From the NCBI RefSeq assembly GCF_014645815.1, contig NZ_BMML01000030.1, positions 1-64,000 of the forward strand: a stretch of DNA of 64,000 nt, given 5' to 3'. The notes below the pieces were generated by a model. The model ran no database searches, had not been told where the DNA came from, and saw only the letters and a list, made by a program, of their open reading frames with translations. Both the position numbers and the translations under genes were made by a program. This stretch comes from Streptomyces fuscichromogenes. Lineage in GTDB: Bacteria > Actinomycetota > Actinomycetes > Streptomycetales > Streptomycetaceae. Positions 1 through 7,121 of the stretch are shown here, in pieces; positions within the stretch are counted from its first letter, which is position 1, and each line of letters starts with the position of its first letter.

Positions 1-275
1 ACGTCCTCGATGGCGCCGTAGGAGCCGTAGCCGGCGTTGTTGACCAGGACGTCGATGCGTCCGGTGTCGGTGATGATCTGGCTGATGCCGGCCTGCATGG
101 AGTCGTCGCTGGTGACGTCCATGGCGAGGGGACGGATGCCGCGGTCGGCCAGCTTCTGGAGGCGGTCGGTGCGGCGGGCGGCGGCGTAGACGGTGTAGCC
201 GAGGGACTGGAGCTTGAGGGCGGTGGCTTCACCGATGCCGGAGGAGGCGCCGGTGACCAGAGCGGTCTTGGTCAT
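1..275 (-). CDS. SDR family oxidoreductase (N-terminal part, cut by window edge)
   Basis: The frame opens with ATG at 275 and runs off the left edge, giving about 91 residues. The start of a classical short-chain dehydrogenase is clear: after MTKTALVTG comes the glycine-rich nucleotide loop GASSGIG, then a basic AARR segment that favours NADP(H), and the structural NNAG motif near residue 83. The active-site YxxxK lies outside the window. A GGAGG-like ribosome site sits just upstream. The gene is divergent from the TetR gene at 433 across paired operators, so it is probably the repressor's target. Substrate cannot be told. Confidence 0.85.
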   Translation of the reverse strand, partial: MTKTALVTGASSGIGEATALKLQSLGYTVYAAARRTDRLQKLADRGIRPLAMDVTSDDSMQAGISQIITDTGRIDVLVNNAGYGSYGAIED

Positions 276-295
276 GAGGGTTCCTGGAGGTAAGG

Positions 296-333
296 TGAAC
301 TTGGGTTCATCAACTACTATGAACCTCGGTTCA
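296..333. promoter_or_regulatory. Paired TetR-type operator between SDR and TetR gene
   Basis: Two copies of the 14-bp palindrome TGAAC-N4-GTTCA lie at 296-309 and 320-333, 24 bp centre to centre, in the divergent intergenic region. Both 5-bp arms are perfect in both copies. Their place between a TetR gene and a divergent enzyme gene makes them the likely autoregulatory operator; binding is inferred. Confidence 0.7.
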
Positions 334-432
334 CGTTAATGCAAGTCCGGATCCGCAGACGTTCACCCGGTCGCCGCACCCACATGCAGGCACCCCGGAC
401 CCGGCCACCGTTCATCTGGAAAGTGAGGCCCC

Positions 433-1008
433 ATGGCCCAGGCCCGAGCGCCCCGCGCCGACGCGGTCCGCAACCGCAAGAAGATCCTCGACGCCGCACG
501 CGAACAGATCACCCTCAATGGACCCGACGCCGGCATGGACGAGATCGCGGCCGCCGCCGGCGTCGCGGTGGGGACCCTCTACCGCCACTTCCCCACCAAG
601 ACCGACCTGGTCAGCGCCGTCCTGGCCGAATACAGCGAGCACATCGCCGACGATGTCGAAGCGGCCCGCCAGCGTGCGGCCGACGGAGCCCTCGCCCTCG
701 ACGAGATCACCGCCTTCCTGGCCCGCGTCGTCGAGGCCACCGCCACCAACCACGCCGTCAAAGCCGCCGCCGCGGGTCTCGGCGCCGCGCGCCTCGACCC
801 CGAGGTCGAAGCCCGTGCCGGTACCGCGCTCGCCGACCTCATCAGCGCCGCCATCACCGACGGCGACATTCACGCCGACGTCACCGTCGAAGACATCTAC
901 CTCCTGATCTCCACCGCCCCCACCGACCAACCCGCACCCAACCGCACCCGCTGGCTCACCCTCGTGCTCACGGGCCTCACCACCCACACACGAAACGAGA
1001 GGGCCTGA
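433..1008 (+). CDS. TetR/AcrR family transcriptional regulator
   Basis: 191 residues, the usual TetR size. The N-terminal helix-turn-helix spans roughly residues 10-60, with the TetR hallmark GVAVGTLYRHFPTK as recognition helix and following turn. The C-terminal ligand domain is helical and alanine-rich and gives no substrate clue. The start is the first ATG after a GTGAGG ribosome site. It is divergent from the partial SDR gene and faces two TGAAC-N4-GTTCA palindromes, so it probably represses both itself and the SDR. Confidence 0.93.
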   Translation: MAQARAPRADAVRNRKKILDAAREQITLNGPDAGMDEIAAAAGVAVGTLYRHFPTKTDLVSAVLAEYSEHIADDVEAARQRAADGALALDEITAFLARVVEATATNHAVKAAAAGLGAARLDPEVEARAGTALADLISAAITDGDIHADVTVEDIYLLISTAPTDQPAPNRTRWLTLVLTGLTTHTRNERA

Positions 1009-1267
1009 CACCGGCCGCGCGAACTCCGTGGAAACCATCGAGCGGCTTCCCCGCGAGGTACGGGGTGCCGCGTTGCCGGGACGGGCCGGAGGCGACGGTC
1101 GGCGGGAGCTCATGACCGGTTCGCCGAACGCGCGTGAGCCCACCGACACACCAGGCGCGCAGACGATCCGACGACATGCCAGGGCCCGGATGGGCGGCTG
1201 GCTCACCGGTCATGGGGGGCTGCGGCGCAGCCGGTATCGGTGAGTTCTCGGCGGCGCCGTGCGGACC

Positions 1268-2122
1268 CTACCCACTCACACCCGGCGTCAGGTGAGGGAT
1301 CCCGTCGTAGGCACCGAGGTCGTGGGCCGGGACGATGTGCATGAGGTCTTCGAGGGCGATCATCCGCAGCAGTCCCTCACGCACCGACGCGGGATCCTCG
1401 TCGGCGAACCTCCGCATCAGCCACGGCCGCTCGACCCGGCGGCGGATGCCGTCGAGCTGCCAGGTCAGATCGCCGACGAACGCGTACCGCTTGCCGGAGG
1501 GCCGGGTCACGAAGACGATCACCGAGCCGGCCGTGTGGCCGGCGGCGAGCACGATGACCACGGATCCATCACCGTGCACGTCGTGGCTGGCCGGGAAGCC
1601 GAGGTAAGGCCCGCCGTCGAAGTCGTAGGAGTGGATTTCGTGGTCCTGGGACACGTGCCGGAAGACCTTGCTGTCCGGTTCGTCCGCCGCGTGCCGCCGC
1701 TCGGCCGCGTTCAACCAGACCGGCGTTCCGTGGAGACTGTCGAGGCCGCTCGTGTGGTCCCAGTGCGTGTGCGTCGGCACCACACCGAGGAGCCGGCCGC
1801 GGTCGTAGCCGACAGCGTCAAGCTGCTCGGCAGCCGTCCGGCCCGCCTCATGGGGAGCGCGCATGTACCAGGGAAGCATCGCGATGTGCCGCGCAAGTCC
1901 GACGCCGAAGCCCGCGTCGATCAGCAGGTCGCCCTTCGGGTGCCGCACCAGGATCGCGGACGCGGCGAACGGGCGTTTGTCACTGAATGATCCGCCGCGG
2001 ACGGCGAGCGCGGCCCGGGTCTCGTACGTACCGGTGGGCAGGTGGTACACGCCCACACCCGCGGGCGGGTTCGCCTCTGGCAGCGGCCCGGTCCAGGCAG
2101 CGGGGGTGGCAAGTGAAGACAT
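1268..2122 (-). CDS. Metallo-beta-lactamase fold hydrolase (AHL-lactonase-like)
   Basis: 284 residues. The dinuclear-zinc signature THTHWDH is at about residues 117-123, followed by a downstream His in AGHTAGS, Asp in FVGDLTW and a late His in PAHD, all ligands expected of this fold. Spacing resembles N-acyl-homoserine lactonase-like and related lactonase/glyoxalase II relatives, so ring-opening or ester hydrolysis of a small lactone is plausible but unproven. No signal peptide, hence cytoplasmic. The gene starts 91 bp from a divergent TetR gene with two strong palindromes between them, so it is probably controlled by that repressor. Confidence 0.88.
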   Translation of the reverse strand: MSSLATPAAWTGPLPEANPPAGVGVYHLPTGTYETRAALAVRGGSFSDKRPFAASAILVRHPKGDLLIDAGFGVGLARHIAMLPWYMRAPHEAGRTAAEQLDAVGYDRGRLLGVVPTHTHWDHTSGLDSLHGTPVWLNAAERRHAADEPDSKVFRHVSQDHEIHSYDFDGGPYLGFPASHDVHGDGSVVIVLAAGHTAGSVIVFVTRPSGKRYAFVGDLTWQLDGIRRRVERPWLMRRFADEDPASVREGLLRMIALEDLMHIVPAHDLGAYDGIPHLTPGVSG

Positions 2123-2144
2123 GGCAGGCTCGCATTCCGTTCAG

Positions 2145-2168
2145 GTGATGGGACCCCGGTCCCGTCAC
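2145..2168. promoter_or_regulatory. TetR operator copy 1
   Basis: 24-bp inverted repeat with 11-bp arms GTGATGGGACC and GGTCCCGTCAC around a 2-bp centre, one mismatch between arms. It lies 23 bp upstream of the hydrolase start. Confidence 0.75.
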
Positions 2169-2176
2169 CGTAGCAC

Positions 2177-2200
2177 GTGATGGGTCCGGGGTCCCATCAC
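2177..2200. promoter_or_regulatory. TetR operator copy 2
   Basis: 24-bp inverted repeat with perfect 8-bp ends GTGATGGG and CCCATCAC around TCCGGGGT. Its centre is 32 bp from the first copy, about three helical turns, and it ends 13 bp before the TetR start, consistent with repression of both divergent genes. Confidence 0.75.
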
Positions 2201-2213
2201 CTACGATGAGCCC

Positions 2214-2846
2214 ATGGGCAGATGGGAACCAGGCACTCGCGAACGACTACAGGACGCCGCCCTGGAGCTGTTCGAGCACGGCTACGACAACACCACCGCC
2301 GCACAGATCGCCGAGCGGGCCGGGACGTCGAAGAGCACCTTTTTCCGCCACTTCACCGACAAACGCGAAGTGTTGTTCGCCGGTACGGGCGAGATCACCG
2401 ACCGAGCCGTGGCCGCGATCGCCGCGCTCCCGCCTGGAATCACGGCCTTCGACATGGTCGACGAAGTCCTGCGGGCGATCATCCAGGTCTTCGACCCGGC
2501 CAAGCGCGCCTGGTACGGGCGGCGCCAGGCGGTTGTCGACCACAACCCCGAACTACGGGAGCGTGACCTGCTCAAACGGCAGTCCCAGAACGAGGCGATC
2601 ACCACGGCCCTGCGCGAGAAGGGCCTGGACGGCCTTGACCTGGATCTTGTCGTCGCCCTGATCGGGCTGGCCTCCCACGCGACCTACACCCGCTGGATCG
2701 AAGCCTCCGACAGCCAGGATGTCGCCGCCCTGGCCGCCGACGTGCTCGCCGAACTGCGCACCACCACGACCGCCTTGAATCCCGGAGCCGCTACAGCTTG
2801 GCCGACTTCTCCAGAAGCGGGTACGCGGCCCCGCGCGTCGCCATGA
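2214..2846 (+). CDS. TetR/AcrR family transcriptional regulator
   Basis: 210 residues. The N-terminal HTH (about residues 8-55) carries the motif AGTSKSTFFRHFTDK typical of the TetR recognition helix. The rest is a helical ligand-binding domain of no recognisable subfamily. The last 25 or so residues are Pro/Ala/Thr-rich and look like low-complexity read-through. The gene converges on the SDR at 2909 and diverges from the metallo-hydrolase, with two 24-bp palindromes in between that are its obvious binding sites. Confidence 0.92.
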   Translation: MGRWEPGTRERLQDAALELFEHGYDNTTAAQIAERAGTSKSTFFRHFTDKREVLFAGTGEITDRAVAAIAALPPGITAFDMVDEVLRAIIQVFDPAKRAWYGRRQAVVDHNPELRERDLLKRQSQNEAITTALREKGLDGLDLDLVVALIGLASHATYTRWIEASDSQDVAALAADVLAELRTTTTALNPGAATAWPTSPEAGTRPRASP

Positions 2847-2908
2847 AGCCGCGTCCCACGGCGGTTGCACCGCACGGACCGAGCCGTACCGGCGAGGCCG
2901 ACGATCCG

Positions 2909-3679
2909 TCAGGGACCAACCCGCGCGGCGACGACCTGACCGGACACGTAGGAGGCGGCGTCGGAGAGGAGAAAGGCGACCACGGACGCGACCTCCTCCG
3001 GCTCCGCCGCCCGGCCGAGCGGCAGTCGCGCGAGTATCGCCGCCTGTGTCTTCTGGTCCACCGTGTCCACCCGCGGCGTTCGCGTGAATCCGGGCGCCAC
3101 CGCGTTGATCCGCACCTTGTCGGCGACCAGGGCGAGCGCCGCACTGGCCGTGAACGACTCCAGCGCCGCCTTCGACGCGCCGTACGCCATCAGGTGGGGG
3201 TCGGGGCGCTGCGCGGCGACGGACGACACATTGACGACGGCCCCGCCGCCCCGCTCCCTCATGTCGTCCTTCAGCAGCCAGGTCAGTTCGAACGCCGCCT
3301 CCACGTTGGCGGCGAACATCTTCCGCCAGGTCTCGACGGTGAGCTGGGCGGGCGGCACGATCTGGGTGTACGCGGCGTTGTTGGCCAGGAGATCAACAGG
3401 CCCGAGCGCGGTCCGTGCGCGAGCGACGATGTCCGCGCAGGCCCCGGGTTCGGTGATGTCCGCCCGGACCAGGACCGCCCGTGCGCCGAGAGCACGGACG
3501 GCTTCCGCCGTGTGGCCGGCGGCTTCCGCGTCGTGGTGGTAGTTGATGGCGACGTCCGCGCCCCGGCGTGCCAGTTCGAGGGAGATCGCGGCGCCGATGC
3601 CCTTTCCGCCACCGGTGACGAGGGCGACCCGGCCGTCGAACCACTGCTCGGTCGCCGTGATCGGTGTGGTGTCCGTCAT
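2909..3679 (-). CDS. SDR family oxidoreductase
   Basis: 256 residues from the ATG at 3679, which has a good GAGGTGA ribosome site 7 bp upstream; an upstream extension in the same frame overlaps the preceding gene and is rejected. Motifs: GGGKGIG cofactor loop near residue 24, NNAA (a variant of NNAG), Ser in NVSS and active-site YGASK. Cofactor and substrate specificity are not evident. It is the last gene of an LLM-SDR-SDR operon, starting 7 bp after its neighbour ends. The two SDRs probably act on successive hydroxyl/keto groups of the same substrate; that is inference. Confidence 0.88.
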   Translation of the reverse strand: MTDTTPITATEQWFDGRVALVTGGGKGIGAAISLELARRGADVAINYHHDAEAAGHTAEAVRALGARAVLVRADITEPGACADIVARARTALGPVDLLANNAAYTQIVPPAQLTVETWRKMFAANVEAAFELTWLLKDDMRERGGGAVVNVSSVAAQRPDPHLMAYGASKAALESFTASAALALVADKVRINAVAPGFTRTPRVDTVDQKTQAAILARLPLGRAAEPEEVASVVAFLLSDAASYVSGQVVAARVGP

Positions 3680-3686
3680 CCGCCCG

Positions 3687-4544
3687 TCACCTCGCCAGGG
3701 GTGCCGCGTCGGGGTACAGGGTCCAGCCGCCTCCCGAGCTGACCCAGCCTCCGGCAGCCCGGGTCCCACCGTCCACGTCGAGAGTGACGCCGGTGACATA
3801 GCCCGCGCGATCGGAGCAGAGGTACAGCGCCGCGTCGGCGCACTCCTCGGCGGCGCCCTCACGACGGAGGGGGACATAGCGCCTGATCGCGGCGTCGCGG
3901 TCCGGGGGACGGGGCGGCAGCGCGTCGGGATCGACGGGACCCGTCAGGATTCCCCGGTTGCCCGCCGTCGCGGTGTGGTCGGGTGCGAGCGCGTTCACCC
4001 GGATCCGGTGCTCGGCCAGTTCGACCGCCATGGTGCGGGTGAAGCTGATCACTCCCGCCTTGCAGGCGGCGTACACCGCGTACATGGGAGCCGCACGCCG
4101 GCCCTCGATGCTGGTGATGTTGAGTATCGAGCCGCCGCCGGACGAGGCGATCAGCGGGGCGGCGGCCGAGGTCGCCGCCAGCATGCTGACCAGGTTGATG
4201 TCGATGTGGCGCCGCCAGCTGCGTTCGCTCTGGTCCAGGAAGCGCCTGGCCCGTACCCCGCCCGCGTTGTTGACCAGGATGTCCAGCCTCCCGAAGGTCT
4301 GGTGGGCTGTCGCGACGGCGTCGGTGAGGGCGGCGGTGTCCATCACGTCCGCCACGAGCGAGGTCGCCGTACCACCGGACTTCTCTGTCAGCGCCCTCGT
4401 CGCCTCGACTCGCTCGAAGTCGATGTCGATCAGCCCGACCCGTACGCCGCTCCCCGCCAGGGCGACCGCGATGGCCTGGCCGATACCCGCGCCCGCGCCG
4501 GTCACCACCGCGGCCTTGCCCTGCAAACCCAACTCGAATGTCAT
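3687..4544 (-). CDS. SDR family oxidoreductase with an extended C-terminus
   Basis: 285 residues, longer than the usual 250. The cofactor loop is GAGAGIG, Asp after beta-strand 2 (LIDID) suggests NAD(H), then NNAG, Ser in NITS and YAVYAACK as the active-site tetrad. An insertion of about 15 residues, rich in Pro and Asp, follows the substrate loop, and a Gly/Trp-rich tail of about 25 residues follows the normal DVDGG end. It overlaps the upstream LLM gene by 4 bp (ATGA), so the two are translationally coupled. Confidence 0.88.
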   Translation of the reverse strand: MTFELGLQGKAAVVTGAGAGIGQAIAVALAGSGVRVGLIDIDFERVEATRALTEKSGGTATSLVADVMDTAALTDAVATAHQTFGRLDILVNNAGGVRARRFLDQSERSWRRHIDINLVSMLAATSAAAPLIASSGGGSILNITSIEGRRAAPMYAVYAACKAGVISFTRTMAVELAEHRIRVNALAPDHTATAGNRGILTGPVDPDALPPRPPDRDAAIRRYVPLRREGAAEECADAALYLCSDRAGYVTGVTLDVDGGTRAAGGWVSSGGGWTLYPDAAPLAR

Positions 4545-5479
4545 GACCCGCTCCTCTCCGACCGGTACGCCTCGATCACCTCGCGTCCGTAGAGCTTGAG
4601 CGCTCCGACGGCTTCGTCCACGCTGCCTCCGGGGACCCGGACGACGAACCAGGTCGCTCCGGCGTCGGCCAGTTCCCCGAGGTGTTCACGGTGGGACCGG
4701 TACGCGGCCTCGCCTGTACCGAGGTCACTGTGCCGGGACTTCACCTGCACCTCGATGGCCGCCGGGTCACGCCCCGCCTGCGTCGCGAAGTGACGCAACT
4801 CGTCGACGGCCACCGCCAGGTCCGCCGGGGTCGACAGCGTCGCGGTCCGGGTGGTGGCCGCCAGGTCCGCGCTGTTGAGGAGCGGCGACCAGCCCTGGGC
4901 CGCACGGGCGGCCCGGCGACGCGCGTTCCGCCCGTTGCCGCCGATCCAGACGGGTGGATGAGGCAGTTGCACGGGGCCGGGCGTGCTCACCGTCCCGCGC
5001 GCGGTGTGGCGCAAGCCCTCACCGGTGTACGACTCGCCGGCCCACAGGTCCCGCAGCACGTCGAGGGCCTCGTCGAACAGTTCGCCGCGGCGTTCGAAGT
5101 CCACGTGGAGCGCGTTGAACTCCGAGCGGAGATAACCCCCTCCTGCGCAGATCGTCAGCCGGCCACCGGAGAGCCGGTCCACCGTGGCGATCCGCTTCGC
5201 CGCCGCCAGCGGGCTGTGGTAGGGCAGCACCATCAGGTACGTCATCAGCCGCAGCCGCTCGGTGACCGCCGCGCAGAAGGCGAGGGCGTCGAGCGGATCC
5301 AGGGTCGCGTGGCCGCCCCGGGCAAGCCACTTGGCCGACGGCGCGGGGTGCTCGGTGAAGGCGATCGCGTCGAAGCCGGCGTCCTCCGCAGCACGGGCGA
5401 AGGTCCGCAGGCCCTCGGGGCCGTACAGCTCCGGCGCACAGCCAGGCCTCCCGATCGGATGGTCGACGGTGAACCTCAC
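4541..5479 (-). CDS. LLM class (bacterial luciferase-like) flavin-dependent oxidoreductase
   Basis: About 312 residues from the GTG at 5479, chosen because a strong GGGAGGGG ribosome site lies 5 bp before it; a GTG eight codons upstream (5503) has no such site. The TIM-barrel LLM pattern is clear: FDAIAFTEHP, LMTYLMVLPYHSP, the glycine-rich ICAGGGYLRSEF loop and PVWIGGNG. In actinomycetes this group generally uses F420, less often FMN. The role is probably oxidation or desaturation of an acid or its CoA ester. First gene of an operon with two SDRs. Confidence 0.85.
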   Translation of the reverse strand: MRFTVDHPIGRPGCAPELYGPEGLRTFARAAEDAGFDAIAFTEHPAPSAKWLARGGHATLDPLDALAFCAAVTERLRLMTYLMVLPYHSPLAAAKRIATVDRLSGGRLTICAGGGYLRSEFNALHVDFERRGELFDEALDVLRDLWAGESYTGEGLRHTARGTVSTPGPVQLPHPPVWIGGNGRNARRRAARAAQGWSPLLNSADLAATTRTATLSTPADLAVAVDELRHFATQAGRDPAAIEVQVKSRHSDLGTGEAAYRSHREHLGELADAGATWFVVRVPGGSVDEAVGALKLYGREVIEAYRSERSGS

Positions 5480-5510
5480 GGCATCCCCTCCCTGCTTGGA
5501 CACTCATAGT

Positions 5511-5530
5511 TAACGAAGTTATTTATGTTA
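5511..5530. promoter_or_regulatory. Conserved 20-bp element upstream of LLM operon
   Basis: The 20-mer starting TAACGAAGTTAT and ending ATGTTA matches the element at 9655-9674 at 17 of 20 positions. GTTAAC repeats occur at 5509-5514 and 5527-5532. It lies about 32-51 bp upstream of the chosen LLM start. Candidate operator of the GntR regulator at 9735. Confidence 0.5.
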
Positions 5531-5557
5531 ACAGCTTCACTCGGCGACCGAGAAGCT

Positions 5558-5675
5558 TGAAAAGATCGTTTTCAGCGCATGCCTCGCGCCAGCCAGCATG
5601 AGACCTCAGACCTGCAACAAATAGCGGTGTTGACAGGCACTCCGACCGGGTGCACCGTTGAAAACGTCATTTTCG
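5558..5675. promoter_or_regulatory. Pair of TGAAAA-N5-TTTTCR palindromes before the amidohydrolase
   Basis: Two 17-bp sequences, TGAAAAGATCGTTTTCA at 5558-5574 and TGAAAACGTCATTTTCG at 5659-5675, share GAAAA and TTTTC arms and stand 101 bp centre to centre. The second ends 42 bp before the amidohydrolase start. They differ from the other element in this intergenic region, so a second regulator may act here. Confidence 0.45.
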
Positions 5676-5717
5676 CAAGACGGGGCTTCATCCCGAACCC
5701 CGCGCAAGGAGACAGCC

Positions 5718-6851
5718 ATGACGAAGATCTGGGCCAACTCGGGCGACTCACACTTCATGGAGCCGGACGACCTGTGGCGCAGCAACGTGCCCAAGCACCT
5801 GGCCGAGCTGATGCCGTACAGCGTCAAGGACCCCGACGGCAGGTGGGAGACCGTCCACATCGACGGCATGTCCTTCCGCCGCGCCACTCCGCCGCCGGCG
5901 GCTCAGGAGTTCCGGGAGGCGTCCAACCGGGCGCCCGGTGCTCGCGATGTCACCCTGCGCATGACGGACCTCGACAACGAGGGCATCTGGGGCGAGCTGG
6001 TCTTCCCGTCGCTGGGCCTGTGGAGTTCGTCGTTCCGCACGCCCGAGGCGCTGCGGGAGGCACTGCGGGTGAGCAACGACTGGTCCTGGGAGACCATCGA
6101 CCAGGCCTCCGAACGGCTGGTGGCGACCGCCCAGGTGTCCACGCTGGACATCGGGGACGCCGTCCGCGAGTTGGAGCGGACCGCGGAGATGGGATTCCGG
6201 GCACTGTTCCTGCCCGTCAGGCCGCATCCGCTGCAGAAGGACTACAACGACGACGCGTGGGAGCCCCTGTGGGCCGCCGCGGAGGCAGCGAACATGGTGC
6301 TGGCCTTCCACATCGGCACCGACCCGGTGGACCTCTCCACCGGCGCCATGGCCGGCGTCGTGTACCGGGGGCCCGGCGGCGCGGTGCTGAACTACACCGA
6401 GACCACGTTCGGCGGTCAGCGAGCGGTGGTCAAGATGGTCGCCTCCGGCGCCCTTGACCGTCACCCCGACCTGAAGGTGCTGGTCGCGGAGGGCGGTGCC
6501 ACGTGGGTGCCGTTCATCGCCGACCGCATCGAGGAGGGTTACCGCCAGCACGCCGCGATGGTCCGCCCGAAGCTCAAGCGGTCCCCGCGGGAGATCATCT
6601 ACTCGCAGGTCTACGCGTCGTTCCAGCACGACCAGACCGCCGTCGCCGCCGCCACGTCCATGGGCTACGACAACGTCATGTGGGGCAGCGACTACCCGCA
6701 CATGGAGGGCACCTTCGGGCACACCCAGGAGACGCTGCACGGTCTCTTCGACGGCGTGGACCCCAAGGTCACGGAACGCATCACCACCGGTGTCTTCGCC
6801 GAGCTGTTCCCCCACGTGCCCCCGCTGCCCGCGGCCGTCACGGGAGCCTGA
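5718..6851 (+). CDS. Amidohydrolase family 2 (ACMSD-related metal-dependent hydrolase)
   Basis: 377 residues from the ATG at 5718 after a CAAGGAG site; a 20-codon upstream extension is rejected. Asp10-Ser-His12 stands where the first metal-binding pair of the TIM barrel is expected, AFHIG supplies a later His, and MWGSDYPHMEG carries the conserved C-terminal Asp. This actinobacterial group is related to 2-amino-3-carboxymuconate-6-semialdehyde decarboxylase and includes decarboxylases, hydratases and C-C hydrolases. Divergent from the LLM operon, so probably part of the same catabolic set. Confidence 0.83.
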   Translation: MTKIWANSGDSHFMEPDDLWRSNVPKHLAELMPYSVKDPDGRWETVHIDGMSFRRATPPPAAQEFREASNRAPGARDVTLRMTDLDNEGIWGELVFPSLGLWSSSFRTPEALREALRVSNDWSWETIDQASERLVATAQVSTLDIGDAVRELERTAEMGFRALFLPVRPHPLQKDYNDDAWEPLWAAAEAANMVLAFHIGTDPVDLSTGAMAGVVYRGPGGAVLNYTETTFGGQRAVVKMVASGALDRHPDLKVLVAEGGATWVPFIADRIEEGYRQHAAMVRPKLKRSPREIIYSQVYASFQHDQTAVAAATSMGYDNVMWGSDYPHMEGTFGHTQETLHGLFDGVDPKVTERITTGVFAELFPHVPPLPAAVTGA

Positions 6852-6854
6852 GCC

Positions 6855-7061
6855 ATGTCCGACAACGTGATGTACGACTCCCCCACGGAGTTCCTGCACG
6901 ACGTGGCCGGTGCGGGTGCCTGTGTGGCTCAGTCGGTCATACCGCGCGACGAGGGCGGGTATGTGTGCGCCTGCTCCTGCGAGCGATGGGAGGTCGTCGC
7001 CACGAGCAGGGAGGAAGGCCTGCGGTTGGCCCGGGAGCACACCGGGTCCTCCGCGGAATGA
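6855..7061 (+). CDS. Small protein of unknown function (68 aa)
   Basis: Starts 3 bp after the amidohydrolase stop, so almost surely co-transcribed with it. 68 residues, acidic, with a CACSCERW cluster giving three cysteines close together in the middle and one earlier (GACVAQ). The pattern could bind a metal or be redox-active. No family recognised. Its retention directly behind the enzyme suggests an accessory role. Confidence 0.6.
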   Translation: MSDNVMYDSPTEFLHDVAGAGACVAQSVIPRDEGGYVCACSCERWEVVATSREEGLRLAREHTGSSAE

Positions 7062-7064
7062 ACA

Positions 7065-7110
7065 GCTCCCGGAGAGAGGCCGGTTCATGGTCCGGCCTCT
7101 CCCGGGGAGC
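7065..7110. terminator. Bidirectional terminator-like hairpin
   Basis: 19-bp arms at 7065-7083 and 7092-7110 pair at 17 of 19 positions around an 8-nt loop, between the convergent 68-aa gene and the CoA transferase gene. No T-tract, as is common in high-GC actinomycetes. Confidence 0.7.
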
Positions 7111-7121
7111 CGGGGGCGCGG

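Noticed and set aside
1009..1267. Possible gene between the TetR and the hydrolase
   Set aside because: Several frames are open but none has a ribosome site, family motif or normal composition.
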